Source: Halorubrum kocurii JCM 14978
Lineage (GTDB): Archaea; Halobacteriota; Halobacteria; Halobacteriales; Haloferacaceae
Reading direction: 5' to 3'
Length of the DNA stretch: 64,000 nucleotides
Assembly (NCBI RefSeq): GCF_000337355.1
Contig: NZ_AOJH01000043.1
Span: 31,282 to 95,281 of the forward strand
The translations under genes and the position numbers were made by a program. The notes beneath the pieces were generated by a model. That model did not search any database. It saw nothing but the letters and a program-made list of their open reading frames with translations, and had not been told where the DNA came from. This document shows, in pieces, positions 8,013-15,604 of the stretch (the first letter of the stretch is position 1; each line of letters begins with the position of its first letter).

Positions 8013-8657
8013 TCACGAATCGCTCTCCAGCCTCGCCCCGAGGAACTTCGCCACCGCTTCTCCCACGTCGCCGGACCGGCCGACGAAGAAGTGGTCGGAC
8101 TCGACTGCCCGCGTCTCGATCCCCAGTGCTTCCGCCCGCTCCACCACGGGCTCCCAGTCGGCGGTCGAGTCGCGGGTCGCGTACAGGACTCGCGTCGCCA
8201 CGTCGAGAGCGACGAGGTCGTCGAGGGCCGCGACCGCGTCCACCTCGGGGTTCAGCCGCGCGGTCGGCGCGAGCGCGCAGACCCCGGCGAGCCCGGGCCG
8301 CGAGGCGGCCGCGACGAGCGCGACGGTCCCCCCGAACGAGAAGCCGAACAGGCCGACGCGCTCGTAGCGCTCGGCCGCCCAGCCGACCGCGTTGTCGGCG
8401 TCGGTGCTCTCGCCGTACCCCTCGTCCCAGTCCCCGTAGTCGAACCGGAGGCAGTCGATCCCTCGGTCGGTCAGGGCGTCGCTGACGGCGGTGAGGCGCT
8501 CGTCGCCGCGGTGGCCCCCGTGTTGCGGGTGCGGCGGGCAGGCGACGACGACCGCGTCGGCGCGAGGGCCGTCGTCGCTGGCGTCGCCGTCGCTCGCGGC
8601 GGTGTCGAGGGTGGCGCGCACGTCGCGGCCGCCGGGAACGAGAACGGTGTCGCTCAC
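8013..8657 (-). CDS. Alpha/beta hydrolase (dienelactone hydrolase-like)
   Basis: Serine hydrolase fold, 214 aa. The nucleophile elbow is GFSFGG (Ser near residue 117). The likely Asp is after strand 6 (around LYATRDSTADWEPV) and the His is in ESDHFFVG near the C-terminus. The N-terminal part VVACPPHPQHGGHRGDERL resembles the oxyanion-hole HPHP region of small dienelactone-hydrolase-like esterases. The substrate is unknown. It ends next to a strong hairpin, convergent with TFS, and its start lies 22 bp before the stop of the next upstream gene on the same strand. Confidence 0.85.
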   Translation of the reverse strand: MSDTVLVPGGRDVRATLDTAASDGDASDDGPRADAVVVACPPHPQHGGHRGDERLTAVSDALTDRGIDCLRFDYGDWDEGYGESTDADNAVGWAAERYERVGLFGFSFGGTVALVAAASRPGLAGVCALAPTARLNPEVDAVAALDDLVALDVATRVLYATRDSTADWEPVVERAEALGIETRAVESDHFFVGRSGDVGEAVAKFLGARLESDS

Positions 8658-8679
8658 GGATACACCTCTTTTCGCCCCG

Positions 8680-9078
8680 TCAGGGGACCTGCGTCACGCG
8701 CTCGACGTCGTCGAGCGCGGCCAAGTCGTCCGCGAGCGCCTCCTGGTCGACGGTCGCCTCGTAGTAGAAGACGAGGTCGAAGGTGCCGTCGCGGAGCAGC
8801 TGCTGGCACTCCCAGACGAACTCCTCGTCGTCGACCGTGAGTCCCTGGAACTGGTTCGACGAGAAGTTCGTGTCGTCGTTGCCGGCCTCGATGTACGCCT
8901 CGCCCTTGCCGGCGTGCTCGGCGATGACGTCGTTGATCGCGACCGTGAGCTCGTGCATCTCCAGGTCCTCTTGCCCCCCGAGCGTCGTGTGGACGATACA
9001 GCCCGCGAGTTCGATGTCGCCCGGTTCCAGCAGGGCCTTCGTCCGCGTGTAGAGGTCGGAATCGACGGTCTCGCTCAT
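8680..9078 (-). CDS. Conserved haloarchaeal protein (DUF5778-like)
   Basis: Soluble acidic protein of 132 aa. I recall similar sequences in haloarchaea labelled DUF5778, without known function. It contains GDIELAGCIVHTTL, a two-helix middle and VFYYEATVDQEALADDL near the end, suggesting a compact alpha/beta fold. No catalytic motif is recognised. The ATG at 9078 is preferred; the longer in-frame reading upstream is an antisense shadow of the MutY gene. It follows mutY by about 75 bp and may be co-transcribed with the hydrolase downstream. Confidence 0.7.
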   Translation of the reverse strand: MSETVDSDLYTRTKALLEPGDIELAGCIVHTTLGGQEDLEMHELTVAINDVIAEHAGKGEAYIEAGNDDTNFSSNQFQGLTVDDEEFVWECQQLLRDGTFDLVFYYEATVDQEALADDLAALDDVERVTQVP

Positions 9079-9152
9079 AGCCGATCGTTCCGGCTCCCGC
9101 GATAAACGGGTGACGGTTCCCCGCGCTCTCCGCGGCTCCCGCTCTCCGGGAC

Positions 9153-10217
9153 TCACCGACGCAACGAGACGACGACCTCGCTCGCGCCTCCGTCCGCCGG
9201 GCGCTCCTCGTCTACCGGGCGCTCTTCGTCCGCCGGGAGCTCCTTGTCCGCCGGGCGCTCCTCGACCGTCACGAGCCCGTCGTCCGCGAGGTCCGCGATC
9301 AGCCCGCGGAGCCACTCCCGACCGTGTTCGCCGTCGGGCGCGTAGTCCACGCGAACGCGGGGCCCGAGGTCGTCGAGCGCCAGCTCGTCGTACTCCCCGA
9401 GGACTCGGACCACCCGCCCGCGGAACTGCCGGCGGCTCCCCTCGAAGCTCGGCTGTTCGGGCACGTCGGGCGCGGTGAAGTCGCCGGTCTCGTAGGCGTG
9501 ACACCACCCCCGCCACGGGCAGCCGGCCTCGTCGCAGCGCGGGGTCGTCCCGCAGGCGACGCCGCCCAGCTCCATGATCGCGTTGTTCCAGACGCGAGAC
9601 TCGCCGTCGGGCATCGCACGCGAGGCGACCCGCGCGAACGCCGCGTCGTCGTCCGGGACCGCGAACGCGCGGTGGAGGACGCGCTTCACGTTGGTGTCGA
9701 CGACGGCGTCCCCGTTGTCGAACGCGAACGACGCCACCGCGTTGGCGGTGTAGGGGCCGACGCCCATCAGCTCCTGCAGCTCCGCGGGCGACTCGGGGAA
9801 CTCGCCGTCGTAGTCGTCTTCGACCTGCCCCGCGGCCTCGTGGAGGTACTTCGCGCGGTTGTTGTAGCCGAGCGAGTGGTCCGACCAGAACGCGACCACG
9901 TCGCCGCGGTCGGCGTCGGCGAGGTCGCCGGTCGTCGGCCACTCCTCGACGAACTCCTCCCACGCTGGGACGACCCGGTCGAGCTGGGTCTGTTGGCTCA
10001 TCACCTCGCTCACGAGGATCTCGTAGGGGTCCTCGGTGCGTCGCCACGGGAACTCGCGGTGGTCCGCCTCGTACCAGTCGACGAGCGCCTCGCGGACCGC
10101 GTCGAGGTCGGCCGGCAGCCCGGGAGCGTCGCCGTCGGCGAGTCCCTCGGTGCCGCCGTCGGTGCGGAGAGACACGTCGTCGCCGACGCCGACTCCCGCC
10201 GCGTCCGGATCGGTCAT
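9153..10217 (-). CDS. mutY: A/G-specific adenine DNA glycosylase (MutY-like, HhH-GPD with Fe-S cluster)
   Basis: Base-excision repair glycosylase removing adenine opposite 8-oxoguanine; 354 aa. Seen: REFPWRRTEDPYEILVSEVM with the catalytic Glu, QQTQ, the helix-hairpin-helix LMGVGPYTANAVASF and the catalytic Asp in VVDTNVKR. The Fe-S loop is CGTTPRCDEAGCPWRGWC, with spacing C-x5-C-x4-C-x5-C instead of the bacterial C-x6-C-x2-C-x5-C. After about residue 300 comes an Ala/Pro/Glu-rich tail made of near-repeats (ADEERP, VDEERP), the product of 24-bp tandem duplications. MutY, EndoIII and related enzymes share the fold, but the PWRRT motif favours MutY. Confidence 0.9.
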   Translation of the reverse strand: MTDPDAAGVGVGDDVSLRTDGGTEGLADGDAPGLPADLDAVREALVDWYEADHREFPWRRTEDPYEILVSEVMSQQTQLDRVVPAWEEFVEEWPTTGDLADADRGDVVAFWSDHSLGYNNRAKYLHEAAGQVEDDYDGEFPESPAELQELMGVGPYTANAVASFAFDNGDAVVDTNVKRVLHRAFAVPDDDAAFARVASRAMPDGESRVWNNAIMELGGVACGTTPRCDEAGCPWRGWCHAYETGDFTAPDVPEQPSFEGSRRQFRGRVVRVLGEYDELALDDLGPRVRVDYAPDGEHGREWLRGLIADLADDGLVTVEERPADKELPADEERPVDEERPADGGASEVVVSLRR

Positions 10218-10245
10218 TACCGATGGTCGGGTCGGCGGTCGTTTA

Positions 10246-10941
10246 TCAGTGCTGGTCCGGGTCGGGACGGTCGTCCCCGCCGCGGTGCCGGTCCGCGTCC
10301 GACGCGACCGGCTCCATCGAGCGCGGGTCGCGGTCGGGGCCCGGGTAGTCGCCGCCGACGGCCTCCGGGTACAGCCGCGCCGGGGAGAACACGGTCGCGA
10401 ACGCGCGCGGCTCGCGGACGCTCACCGCCATCCGGTCTCGGAGCCCGGCGGCGGCTCCCGGCCCGGTAAGCGACGGGTCGAGGCTGACGACCTGCATCGC
10501 GCCGCCGCGGTACGCCGACGCCAGCGCCGGGTGGTCGCCCGCGGGGTGCGCCACCGGCTCGCGCCACGCCTCGACCGCGCCGCGCCAGTCGGCCGCCAGT
10601 TCGTCGTCCGCGAGCGCGGCGATCACCGCCTCGGCCTCGTCGAGGAGCGGGTCGCTGGCGACGAGCGCAGTCCACGCGTGCGACCGCAGCGCGTCGAGCG
10701 CGTCGCGTGCCGAGCCGCCGCCGAGGAGGTCGGCCGCGAGTACGTCGGTATCGGCGACGACGCGCGCCGGGCTCGGATCGCGGTCGACGGGCGGGAGGTC
10801 GTCGGTGGCGTCGCTCTCGGGGATGCCTCCGGAGTCGCCCGCAGACGCCGACCGACGCTCGGCCAGCGCCTCGCTCACCGCCTCGGCGTCCGCGTCGTAC
10901 TCGGCGGCTCGATCGAAGAGATCGGCGAAGGTCGCGGTCAT
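10246..10941 (-). CDS. PIN-like domain protein (haloarchaeal)
   Basis: Protein of 231 aa. After a variable acidic N-terminal half comes ARVVADTDVLAADLLGG, a PIN-like first strand with an acidic residue, then a helical region and VASDPLLDEAEAVIAAL. These features suggest a PIN-like nuclease fold, but the remaining acidic metal ligands are not clear, so nuclease activity is not assured. No antitoxin-like small gene is adjacent, which argues against a simple VapBC module. The start ATG is at 10941; its neighbours are MutY downstream and tRNA-Thr upstream on the same strand. Confidence 0.65.
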   Translation of the reverse strand: MTATFADLFDRAAEYDADAEAVSEALAERRSASAGDSGGIPESDATDDLPPVDRDPSPARVVADTDVLAADLLGGGSARDALDALRSHAWTALVASDPLLDEAEAVIAALADDELAADWRGAVEAWREPVAHPAGDHPALASAYRGGAMQVVSLDPSLTGPGAAAGLRDRMAVSVREPRAFATVFSPARLYPEAVGGDYPGPDRDPRSMEPVASDADRHRGGDDRPDPDQH

Positions 10942-11036
10942 ACGGGAGGTGTCGACGGCCACGGGTATCGGGTTTGCGGCCGGTGGGGGGAAGAGGTGTC
11001 GGGGCCGAGGCTGTTCGTTCGAGAAAGCGTGAGAAG

Positions 11037-11108
11037 AGCCTAGGCCGAGATTTGAACTCGGGGTCTCGTCCTTACCAAGGACGCGCTTTACCGCTAAGCT
11101 ACCCAGGC
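11037..11108 (-). tRNA. tRNA-Thr(GGT)
   Basis: Reading the minus strand, a 72-nt cloverleaf: acceptor GCCTGGG pairing with CCTAGGC (one G-U), discriminator T, D-arm AGCTTAGCGGTAAAGC, anticodon stem CGTCC/GGACG with loop TTGGTAA giving anticodon GGT, and T-arm containing GTTCAAATC. CCA is not encoded, as usual in haloarchaea. Confidence 0.95.
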
Positions 11109-11201
11109 GCAATCAGTCGTTGACGGGAGTCGACTTTAGGGGTTTCGATTCGGGGCGACCCGTCACGGAGACACACACCGTCCCGGCGCCGTCGGGCGAC
11201 C

Positions 11202-11867
11202 TCACCGGTCGGTCGCGCTCACGGCGCGCTCGGAGATGTCGGCGATCCGGTCGGCGGTCGTCTCGGGGAGCGCGCGGCCCGGCGGCGGGAACTCGCCGTC
11301 GTAGTCGGCCGCCAGCTCGCGGGCGTACGTCAGCAGCTCCTCGGGCGGCTCGCCGCCGACGGCGGTGGTGCCGGCGACGACCGCGAGCTCGAGGGCGTCG
11401 ATCTCCAGGTTCCGGTCGAGCGCGGTCGCCGCGGCGAGGTCGGTCCCCTCGCGCTCGCGGACCGTCTGGTCGCGGCCGAACGCGCGTACGACTTCGACCG
11501 CGGCGGCTGCGGCGTCGGTGCACGCGAGCAGGGAGAAGCCGCGCGAGACGAGCACGTCGGCGGTCAACACGTCCATGTCGGCGTCGATGTCCGACTCCTG
11601 CGTCGCCGCGGTGACCCAGGGCTCCTCGTGGGCCACCGACCGAGTGAGTCGGAGCCCTTCGTAGATGAGCTGCACGCCGGCCGCCCGGTCGACCACCGCA
11701 TCGGGGTCGACGTCGGGGTCGACCGCGCGGGCGGTCACCAGCGCCAGCACCCCGGGCGTCACGGCGGCGTTCGCGATCCGGTCTTCGAGGGTCTCACGCA
11801 GTTGTTCGGGCTCGACGTCGGCGAGCGCCTCACACGCGGCGTCACGCGCTCGCGCGGCATCGTCCAT
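11202..11867 (-). CDS. Conserved haloarchaeal helical protein (polyprenyl-synthetase-like fold suspected)
   Basis: All-helical acidic protein of 221 aa. The segment AAGVQLIYEGLRLTRSVAHEEPW and the following ADVLVSRGFSLLA resemble the helix arrangement of polyprenyl synthetase-like proteins, but the DDxxD metal-binding motifs are absent, so it is not an active prenyl synthase. I recall relatives only from haloarchaea (possibly annotated DUF7114). The ATG is at 11867. It is transcribed divergently from the enoyl-CoA hydratase gene with a 59-bp spacer. Confidence 0.65.
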   Translation of the reverse strand: MDDAARARDAACEALADVEPEQLRETLEDRIANAAVTPGVLALVTARAVDPDVDPDAVVDRAAGVQLIYEGLRLTRSVAHEEPWVTAATQESDIDADMDVLTADVLVSRGFSLLACTDAAAAAVEVVRAFGRDQTVREREGTDLAAATALDRNLEIDALELAVVAGTTAVGGEPPEELLTYARELAADYDGEFPPPGRALPETTADRIADISERAVSATDR

Positions 11868-11926
11868 TAGGTAACGGTAGTCGATCGAGGGGCAAAGACC
11901 TTTGGAAACGAACGGGATACTCCACT

Positions 11927-12622
11927 GTGATCCGCACCCGAGACGGCGACGCGGTCCGCGTCGTGACGATCGACCGACCGGCGCGCCGGAACGCCCTCCG
12001 GCCCGAAGACCTGACCGCGCTCCGCACCGCCGTCGCCGACGCCGAGGCGCCCGTGACCTACCTCCGCGGCGCCGGCGAGGCGTTCTGCGCCGGCGCCGAC
12101 CTCGACGTGGTCGCCGGCCTCGACGACCCCGCGTCGTTCGCCCGCGCGGGCCAGCGAACGACCGCGGCGATCGCCGACGCGGAGACGGTGGTCGTCTGCG
12201 GGGTCGACGGCCCGGCGCGCGGCGGCGGCGTCGAGATCGCGCTCGCGGCCGACCTCCGGGTCGCCACGCCCGCGGCGACGTTCGCGGAACCCGGCGTCGC
12301 GTTCGGCCTGTTCGGCGCGTGGGGTGGGACCGTCCGCCTGCCGCGGGTGATGGGCGAGGGCGACGCGCTCGACTTCGCGCTCTCGGGACGCGTGCTCGAC
12401 GCCGACGCGGCGCTCCGGACCGGGCTCGTCTCCCGGATCGTCGACGATCCGCGGTCCGTCGCGGACGCGATCGCGACCGGGGAGCCGGACGCGCTCCGCG
12501 CGATCAAACGCCGCGTGCGGGACCGGCGCGACGACGAGGCGCAGGAGCGCGCGGAGGCGACCGCGTTCGCCGACCTCGTGCGCGCTCACGCCGACGACAT
12601 CGCGGCGACGCGGGGGGACTGA
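11927..12622 (+). CDS. Enoyl-CoA hydratase/isomerase family protein
   Basis: Crotonase-fold protein, 231 aa, somewhat shorter than the usual 255-260. Conserved parts: RPARRNALRPEDL, the CoA/oxyanion loop FCAGADLDVVAG, GPARGGGVEIALAADLRVA, and EPGVAFGLFGAWGGTVRLPR. In classical hydratases two Glu residues act in catalysis; here the first position seems replaced (GGGVEIAL keeps a nearby Glu), so hydratase versus isomerase or thioesterase activity is open. The GTG at 11927 is the likely start. No other beta-oxidation genes are nearby. Confidence 0.85.
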   Translation: MIRTRDGDAVRVVTIDRPARRNALRPEDLTALRTAVADAEAPVTYLRGAGEAFCAGADLDVVAGLDDPASFARAGQRTTAAIADAETVVVCGVDGPARGGGVEIALAADLRVATPAATFAEPGVAFGLFGAWGGTVRLPRVMGEGDALDFALSGRVLDADAALRTGLVSRIVDDPRSVADAIATGEPDALRAIKRRVRDRRDDEAQERAEATAFADLVRAHADDIAATRGD

Positions 12623-12734
12623 GCCGTGCCGGGCACCGCCGCCCTCCCCGTGATTCGTCGCCCCTGCCCGCCCGCAGTCGGTCGGATGTGACAGGTTTAA
12701 GTAATCGTCCGACCAACTGTCAGATGCGAAGCCC

Positions 12735-12805
12735 GCACCGGTAGTGTAGTGGTATCACGCAACCTTGCCATGGTTGCAACCCGAGTTCAAATCTCGGCCG
12801 GTGCA
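12735..12805 (+). tRNA. tRNA-Gly(GCC)
   Basis: A 71-nt cloverleaf: acceptor GCACCGG with CCGGTGC, discriminator A, D-arm AGTGTAGTGGTATCAC, anticodon stem CAACC/GGTTG with loop TTGCCAT giving GCC, and T-arm CCGAGTTCAAATCTCGG. CCA is not encoded. Fragments of its 3' end recur downstream, suggesting use as an integration site. Confidence 0.96.
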
Positions 12806-12997
12806 TTTCTCGAACGTAGTGAGAGAAATCACCGAGTGATTTGAACTCAGAAAGGTGCAGCCCGCGCAGCGAACGAAGTGAGCGAGCAGGACCGTCTTTC
12901 CATAGTTCAAATCTCGGCCGGTGCATCTTCTCGCTACGCTCGAAGATACACCGGCCTGCCTCCCGTTCGCTCCGCTCACGGGAGTCTCGGCCGGTGC
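12784..12997 (+). repeat. Partial direct repeats of the tRNA-Gly 3' end (att-like)
   Basis: The 23-bp 3' end of tRNA-Gly (12784-12806, AGTTCAAATCTCGGCCGGTG plus CAT) recurs identically at 12904-12926, and a shorter 13-bp piece (TCTCGGCCGGTGC) occurs at 12985-12997. Between them are short hairpins such as AAATCAC/GTGATTT (12826-12842). Repeated tRNA 3' ends are the classical footprint of tyrosine-recombinase integration and excision, but no integrase remains here. Confidence 0.75.
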
Positions 12998-13344
12998 TTT
13001 CTCTAATCGGTCTAGTTGGATAGTCACAGGTTTCCTAATCAGGGTTTGGCGCGCGCCTCCGAGTGGCCGCGCTCGGCGGTCACGAGGAGCGCGTGCGAGG
13101 GAGTCGGCCGGCGCGTATACGCGCCGGCCGACGAGGCTGGGGAGGCGTGAGGTGCTGTGCGGTCGCGGTCGGGTGGGACTCAAAGGGGCAGTCGAGAGGG
13201 CGGCGCAGGCGTTCACGAGAGAAAAGCTCTCGTGAGCCAACCAGAACGCAGAGCGTTCTGATGACGACGTAAGCACCGCAGCGAAGGAGCGGTAGCGACT
13301 GAGCGAGGAGCACAGCGAGCGTGCGCCGCTCTCCCGGCTGGGGC
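12998..13344. other. Gene-free, hairpin-rich stretch with a 30-bp perfect palindrome
   Basis: No convincing gene is visible from the tRNA-Gly repeats to thyA. Prominent structures are a perfect 30-bp palindrome at 13103-13132 centred on GTATAC, a TCACGAGAG/CTCTCGTGA hairpin (13213-13235), and a CAGAACGC/GCGTTCTG hairpin (13242-13260). Short ORFs in this stretch look like chance. The structure density suggests a non-coding RNA or a dispersed non-autonomous repeat. From 13345 to 13544 there is an AT-richer patch with ATTTATAAGC near 13380 that could serve as a promoter. Confidence 0.6.
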
Positions 13345-13544
13345 TTTGGATGTGTTTACCGTTGATACGTTACTAACCATTTATAAGCGATCGATCGGGC
13401 CGGCGAACGCGCTTCCGATCGAACCACGGCCGACCCCTCCCACATACCGATCCGAACCCCATACCGTCACGGTTAGGTTCGCCGGTTCGTTTGAACACGT
13501 AAACCCGTCTCGCCGGCGGCCGCGCCGGCGAGCCCGACCCCACC

Positions 13545-14573
13545 ATGCAACAGTACCTCGATCTCGTCGACGACACCCTGTCGACGGGCACGTACAAGCC
13601 GAACCGAACCGGCGTCGACACGATCGCGACGTTCAGCGGGCAGTACACCGTCGACCTCGCCGAGGGGTTCCCCCTGCTCACGACCAAGAAGATGGACGGC
13701 TACCGCTGGAACTCGCTGATCCACGAGGTGCTCTGGTACCTCTCCGGCGAGGAGCACGTCCGGAACCTCCGCGAGGAGACGAAGATCTGGGACGCGTGGG
13801 CCGACGACGAGGGGCGCCTCGACACCGCCTACGGCCGGTTCTGGCGCCGGTACCCGGTCCCGGACGAGGACGCCGCGCTCCCGGGCGAGACGTGGCCCGA
13901 GGACGCCCACCGCTGGGTCACCGTCGAGGAGGGTCCCGACGGCGCCGAGCGCCGGACGTTCGATCAGATCCAGTACGTGCTCGACACCCTCGAGGAGAAC
14001 CCCCGGTCGCGCCGGATGGTCGTCAACGCGTGGCACCCGGCCAACGCCGCGACCTCGACGCTCCCGCCGTGTCACTACACCTTCGTCGTGAACGTGCAAG
14101 ACGGCCGGCTCAACCTCCACCTCACGCAGCGCTCGGGCGACATCGCGCTCGGGGTCCCGTTCAACATCGCCGCGTACGCCCTGCTCGCGAACGCGCTCGC
14201 GCAGCGGACCGGGTTCGAGGTGGGCGAATTCGGCCACACCGTCGTCGACGCGCACGTCTACTGCGGGCGCGGCGACCGCGGGAAGTGGTACGCGAACAAC
14301 CTCCGATACGTACAGGACCGGCTCGCCACCGTCGAGAGCAAGGCCGACTACCTCGACGTGAAAGACTGGGTCGAGCGCACCGCTCCCGACGAGGCGGACG
14401 GCGAGGAGGGGTACGACCACGTGCCCGGGCTGCTCGAACAGCTCTCGCGGGAGCCGCGCGAACGCCCCCGGATCGAGATCGCCGACGTGCCGCTCGACGA
14501 GCTGACCTACGAGGACGTCGAGGTCGTCGACTACGACTCCGCGGACGGCATCTCGTTCGCGGTCGCCGAGTGA
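13545..14573 (+). CDS. thyA: Thymidylate synthase
   Basis: Folate-dependent ThyA-type enzyme making dTMP from dUMP with methylenetetrahydrofolate; 342 aa, longer than the 264-aa bacterial type because of inserts around residues 104-145 and near the C-terminus. Catalytic Cys176 lies in STLPPCHYTF, followed by LTQRSGDIALGVPFNIA and the dUMP-binding HVYCG region. The product dihydrofolate is recycled by the next gene, folA, whose ATG shares one base with this stop, so the two are surely co-translated. Confidence 0.97.
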   Translation: MQQYLDLVDDTLSTGTYKPNRTGVDTIATFSGQYTVDLAEGFPLLTTKKMDGYRWNSLIHEVLWYLSGEEHVRNLREETKIWDAWADDEGRLDTAYGRFWRRYPVPDEDAALPGETWPEDAHRWVTVEEGPDGAERRTFDQIQYVLDTLEENPRSRRMVVNAWHPANAATSTLPPCHYTFVVNVQDGRLNLHLTQRSGDIALGVPFNIAAYALLANALAQRTGFEVGEFGHTVVDAHVYCGRGDRGKWYANNLRYVQDRLATVESKADYLDVKDWVERTAPDEADGEEGYDHVPGLLEQLSREPRERPRIEIADVPLDELTYEDVEVVDYDSADGISFAVAE

Positions 14574-15175
14574 TGGCCGGCGACGCGTCCGCCGGCGGCG
14601 ACGCCGACGCAGTCGAGGCCGCCGACGTCGACCTCGTCCTCGTCGCCGCAGTCGCCGAGAACGGCGTCATCGGCGATAGCGGCGGCATGCCGTGGCACTA
14701 CCCGGCCGATCTGGCGCACTTCAAGCGGCTCACGACCGGTCACCCCGTGATCGTCGGCCGCGCGACCTACGAGAGCATCGCCGACCGGATCGGCGGCCCG
14801 CTCCCCGACCGCACCAGCGTCGTGTTGACGACGCGCGACCCCGATCTCCCCGACGGCGCGGTCGTCGCGAACGACACTGACGAGGCGGTCGACCTCGCGG
14901 CCGCGGACGCCGCCGAGCGCGGCGTCGACGAGGCGTACGTCATCGGCGGCGCGACCGTCTACGAGCAGTTCCTCGATCGTGCCGACCGAATGGTCCTGAC
15001 TGAGGTCCCCGGGCGACCCGACGGCGACACGCGCTTCCCGGACTGGGACGCCGCGGAGTGGTCGGAAACGGAGCGCGAGGTCGTTGCGTCCGAGGACGGG
15101 GACTCCGAGAGCGACGACGAGGCCGGCGGCGACGGCGACCTCGCGTTCGTCACCTACGAACGGACCGGCGGTTGA
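14573..15175 (+). CDS. folA: Dihydrofolate reductase
   Basis: Reduces dihydrofolate made by ThyA back to tetrahydrofolate. It has 200 aa, with an acidic N-terminal extension of about 20 residues before VLVAAVAENGVIG. GGMPWHYPADLAHFK holds the folate/NADPH loop with Trp-His-Tyr and the catalytic acidic Asp; VIVGRATYESI and YVIGGATVYEQFLD are the NADPH-binding parts. The acidic tail near the C-terminus is a halophilic insert. The ATG overlaps the thyA stop (TGATG). Haloarchaeal literature calls such genes hdrA. Confidence 0.93.
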   Translation: MAGDASAGGDADAVEAADVDLVLVAAVAENGVIGDSGGMPWHYPADLAHFKRLTTGHPVIVGRATYESIADRIGGPLPDRTSVVLTTRDPDLPDGAVVANDTDEAVDLAAADAAERGVDEAYVIGGATVYEQFLDRADRMVLTEVPGRPDGDTRFPDWDAAEWSETEREVVASEDGDSESDDEAGGDGDLAFVTYERTGG

Positions 15176-15356
15176 AGCGGGAGACCCCGAGCCCGCCGTC
15201 CGGTCGGGAACTGACGTGTACCGATACGGTCTCAAATTAGTCGTCTCTCTGCGCATCCACTCACCTATCGCCGAGATATTATCTGAAAAACTGCAAATAT
15301 ATCGAAAACGGTGATCGTGACAACATTTTTGAGTGCAGACCATGTTATGTGTTCTC

Positions 15357-15533
15357 ATGGCACTATCAGAAGCCGCGACCGAACCCGAGCGCTGCCCGTT
15401 CTGCGGGTCGGACATCGCGTCCCCTGGTGCGGGATTCATGCGTCACGTGGAGAACGAGCCCGAGTGCCGCGACGCGTTCGACACGTGGCGCGACCGCGTC
15501 AGCGACGACATGCGGGGCGGCTGGGCGGGGTGA
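15357..15533 (+). CDS. Small zinc-finger-like protein
   Basis: A 58-aa protein with CPFCGSDIASPGAGFMRHV followed by EC, giving C-x2-C...H...C ligands for one zinc ion. Such tiny C2HC proteins are common in haloarchaea and mostly uncharacterised. Start choice: in-frame GTG at 15333 and ATG at 15342 also exist, but ACATTTTTGAG around 15321-15331 is a good TATA element at leaderless distance from the ATG at 15357. The stretch before it (15235-15330) is unusually AT-rich. Function unknown; nucleic-acid or protein binding is possible. Confidence 0.75.
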   Translation: MALSEAATEPERCPFCGSDIASPGAGFMRHVENEPECRDAFDTWRDRVSDDMRGGWAG

Positions 15534-15604
15534 GGAAACCGTGCGGGGCGGCTGGGCGGAATGACAACGACACGACGCGGTCGCCGGGCCCCGAGGCAGA
15601 CCGG

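Noticed and set aside
12720..13313. Several overlapping short ORFs on both strands around the tRNA-Gly repeats
   Set aside because: They read through tRNA sequence and hairpins, differ by frame and have no coding character; better explained as non-coding.
13346..14572. Long open frame reading through thyA out of frame and joining folA
   Set aside because: The upstream part is an Arg/Pro-rich shadow of thyA; folA starts at the ATG overlapping the thyA stop.
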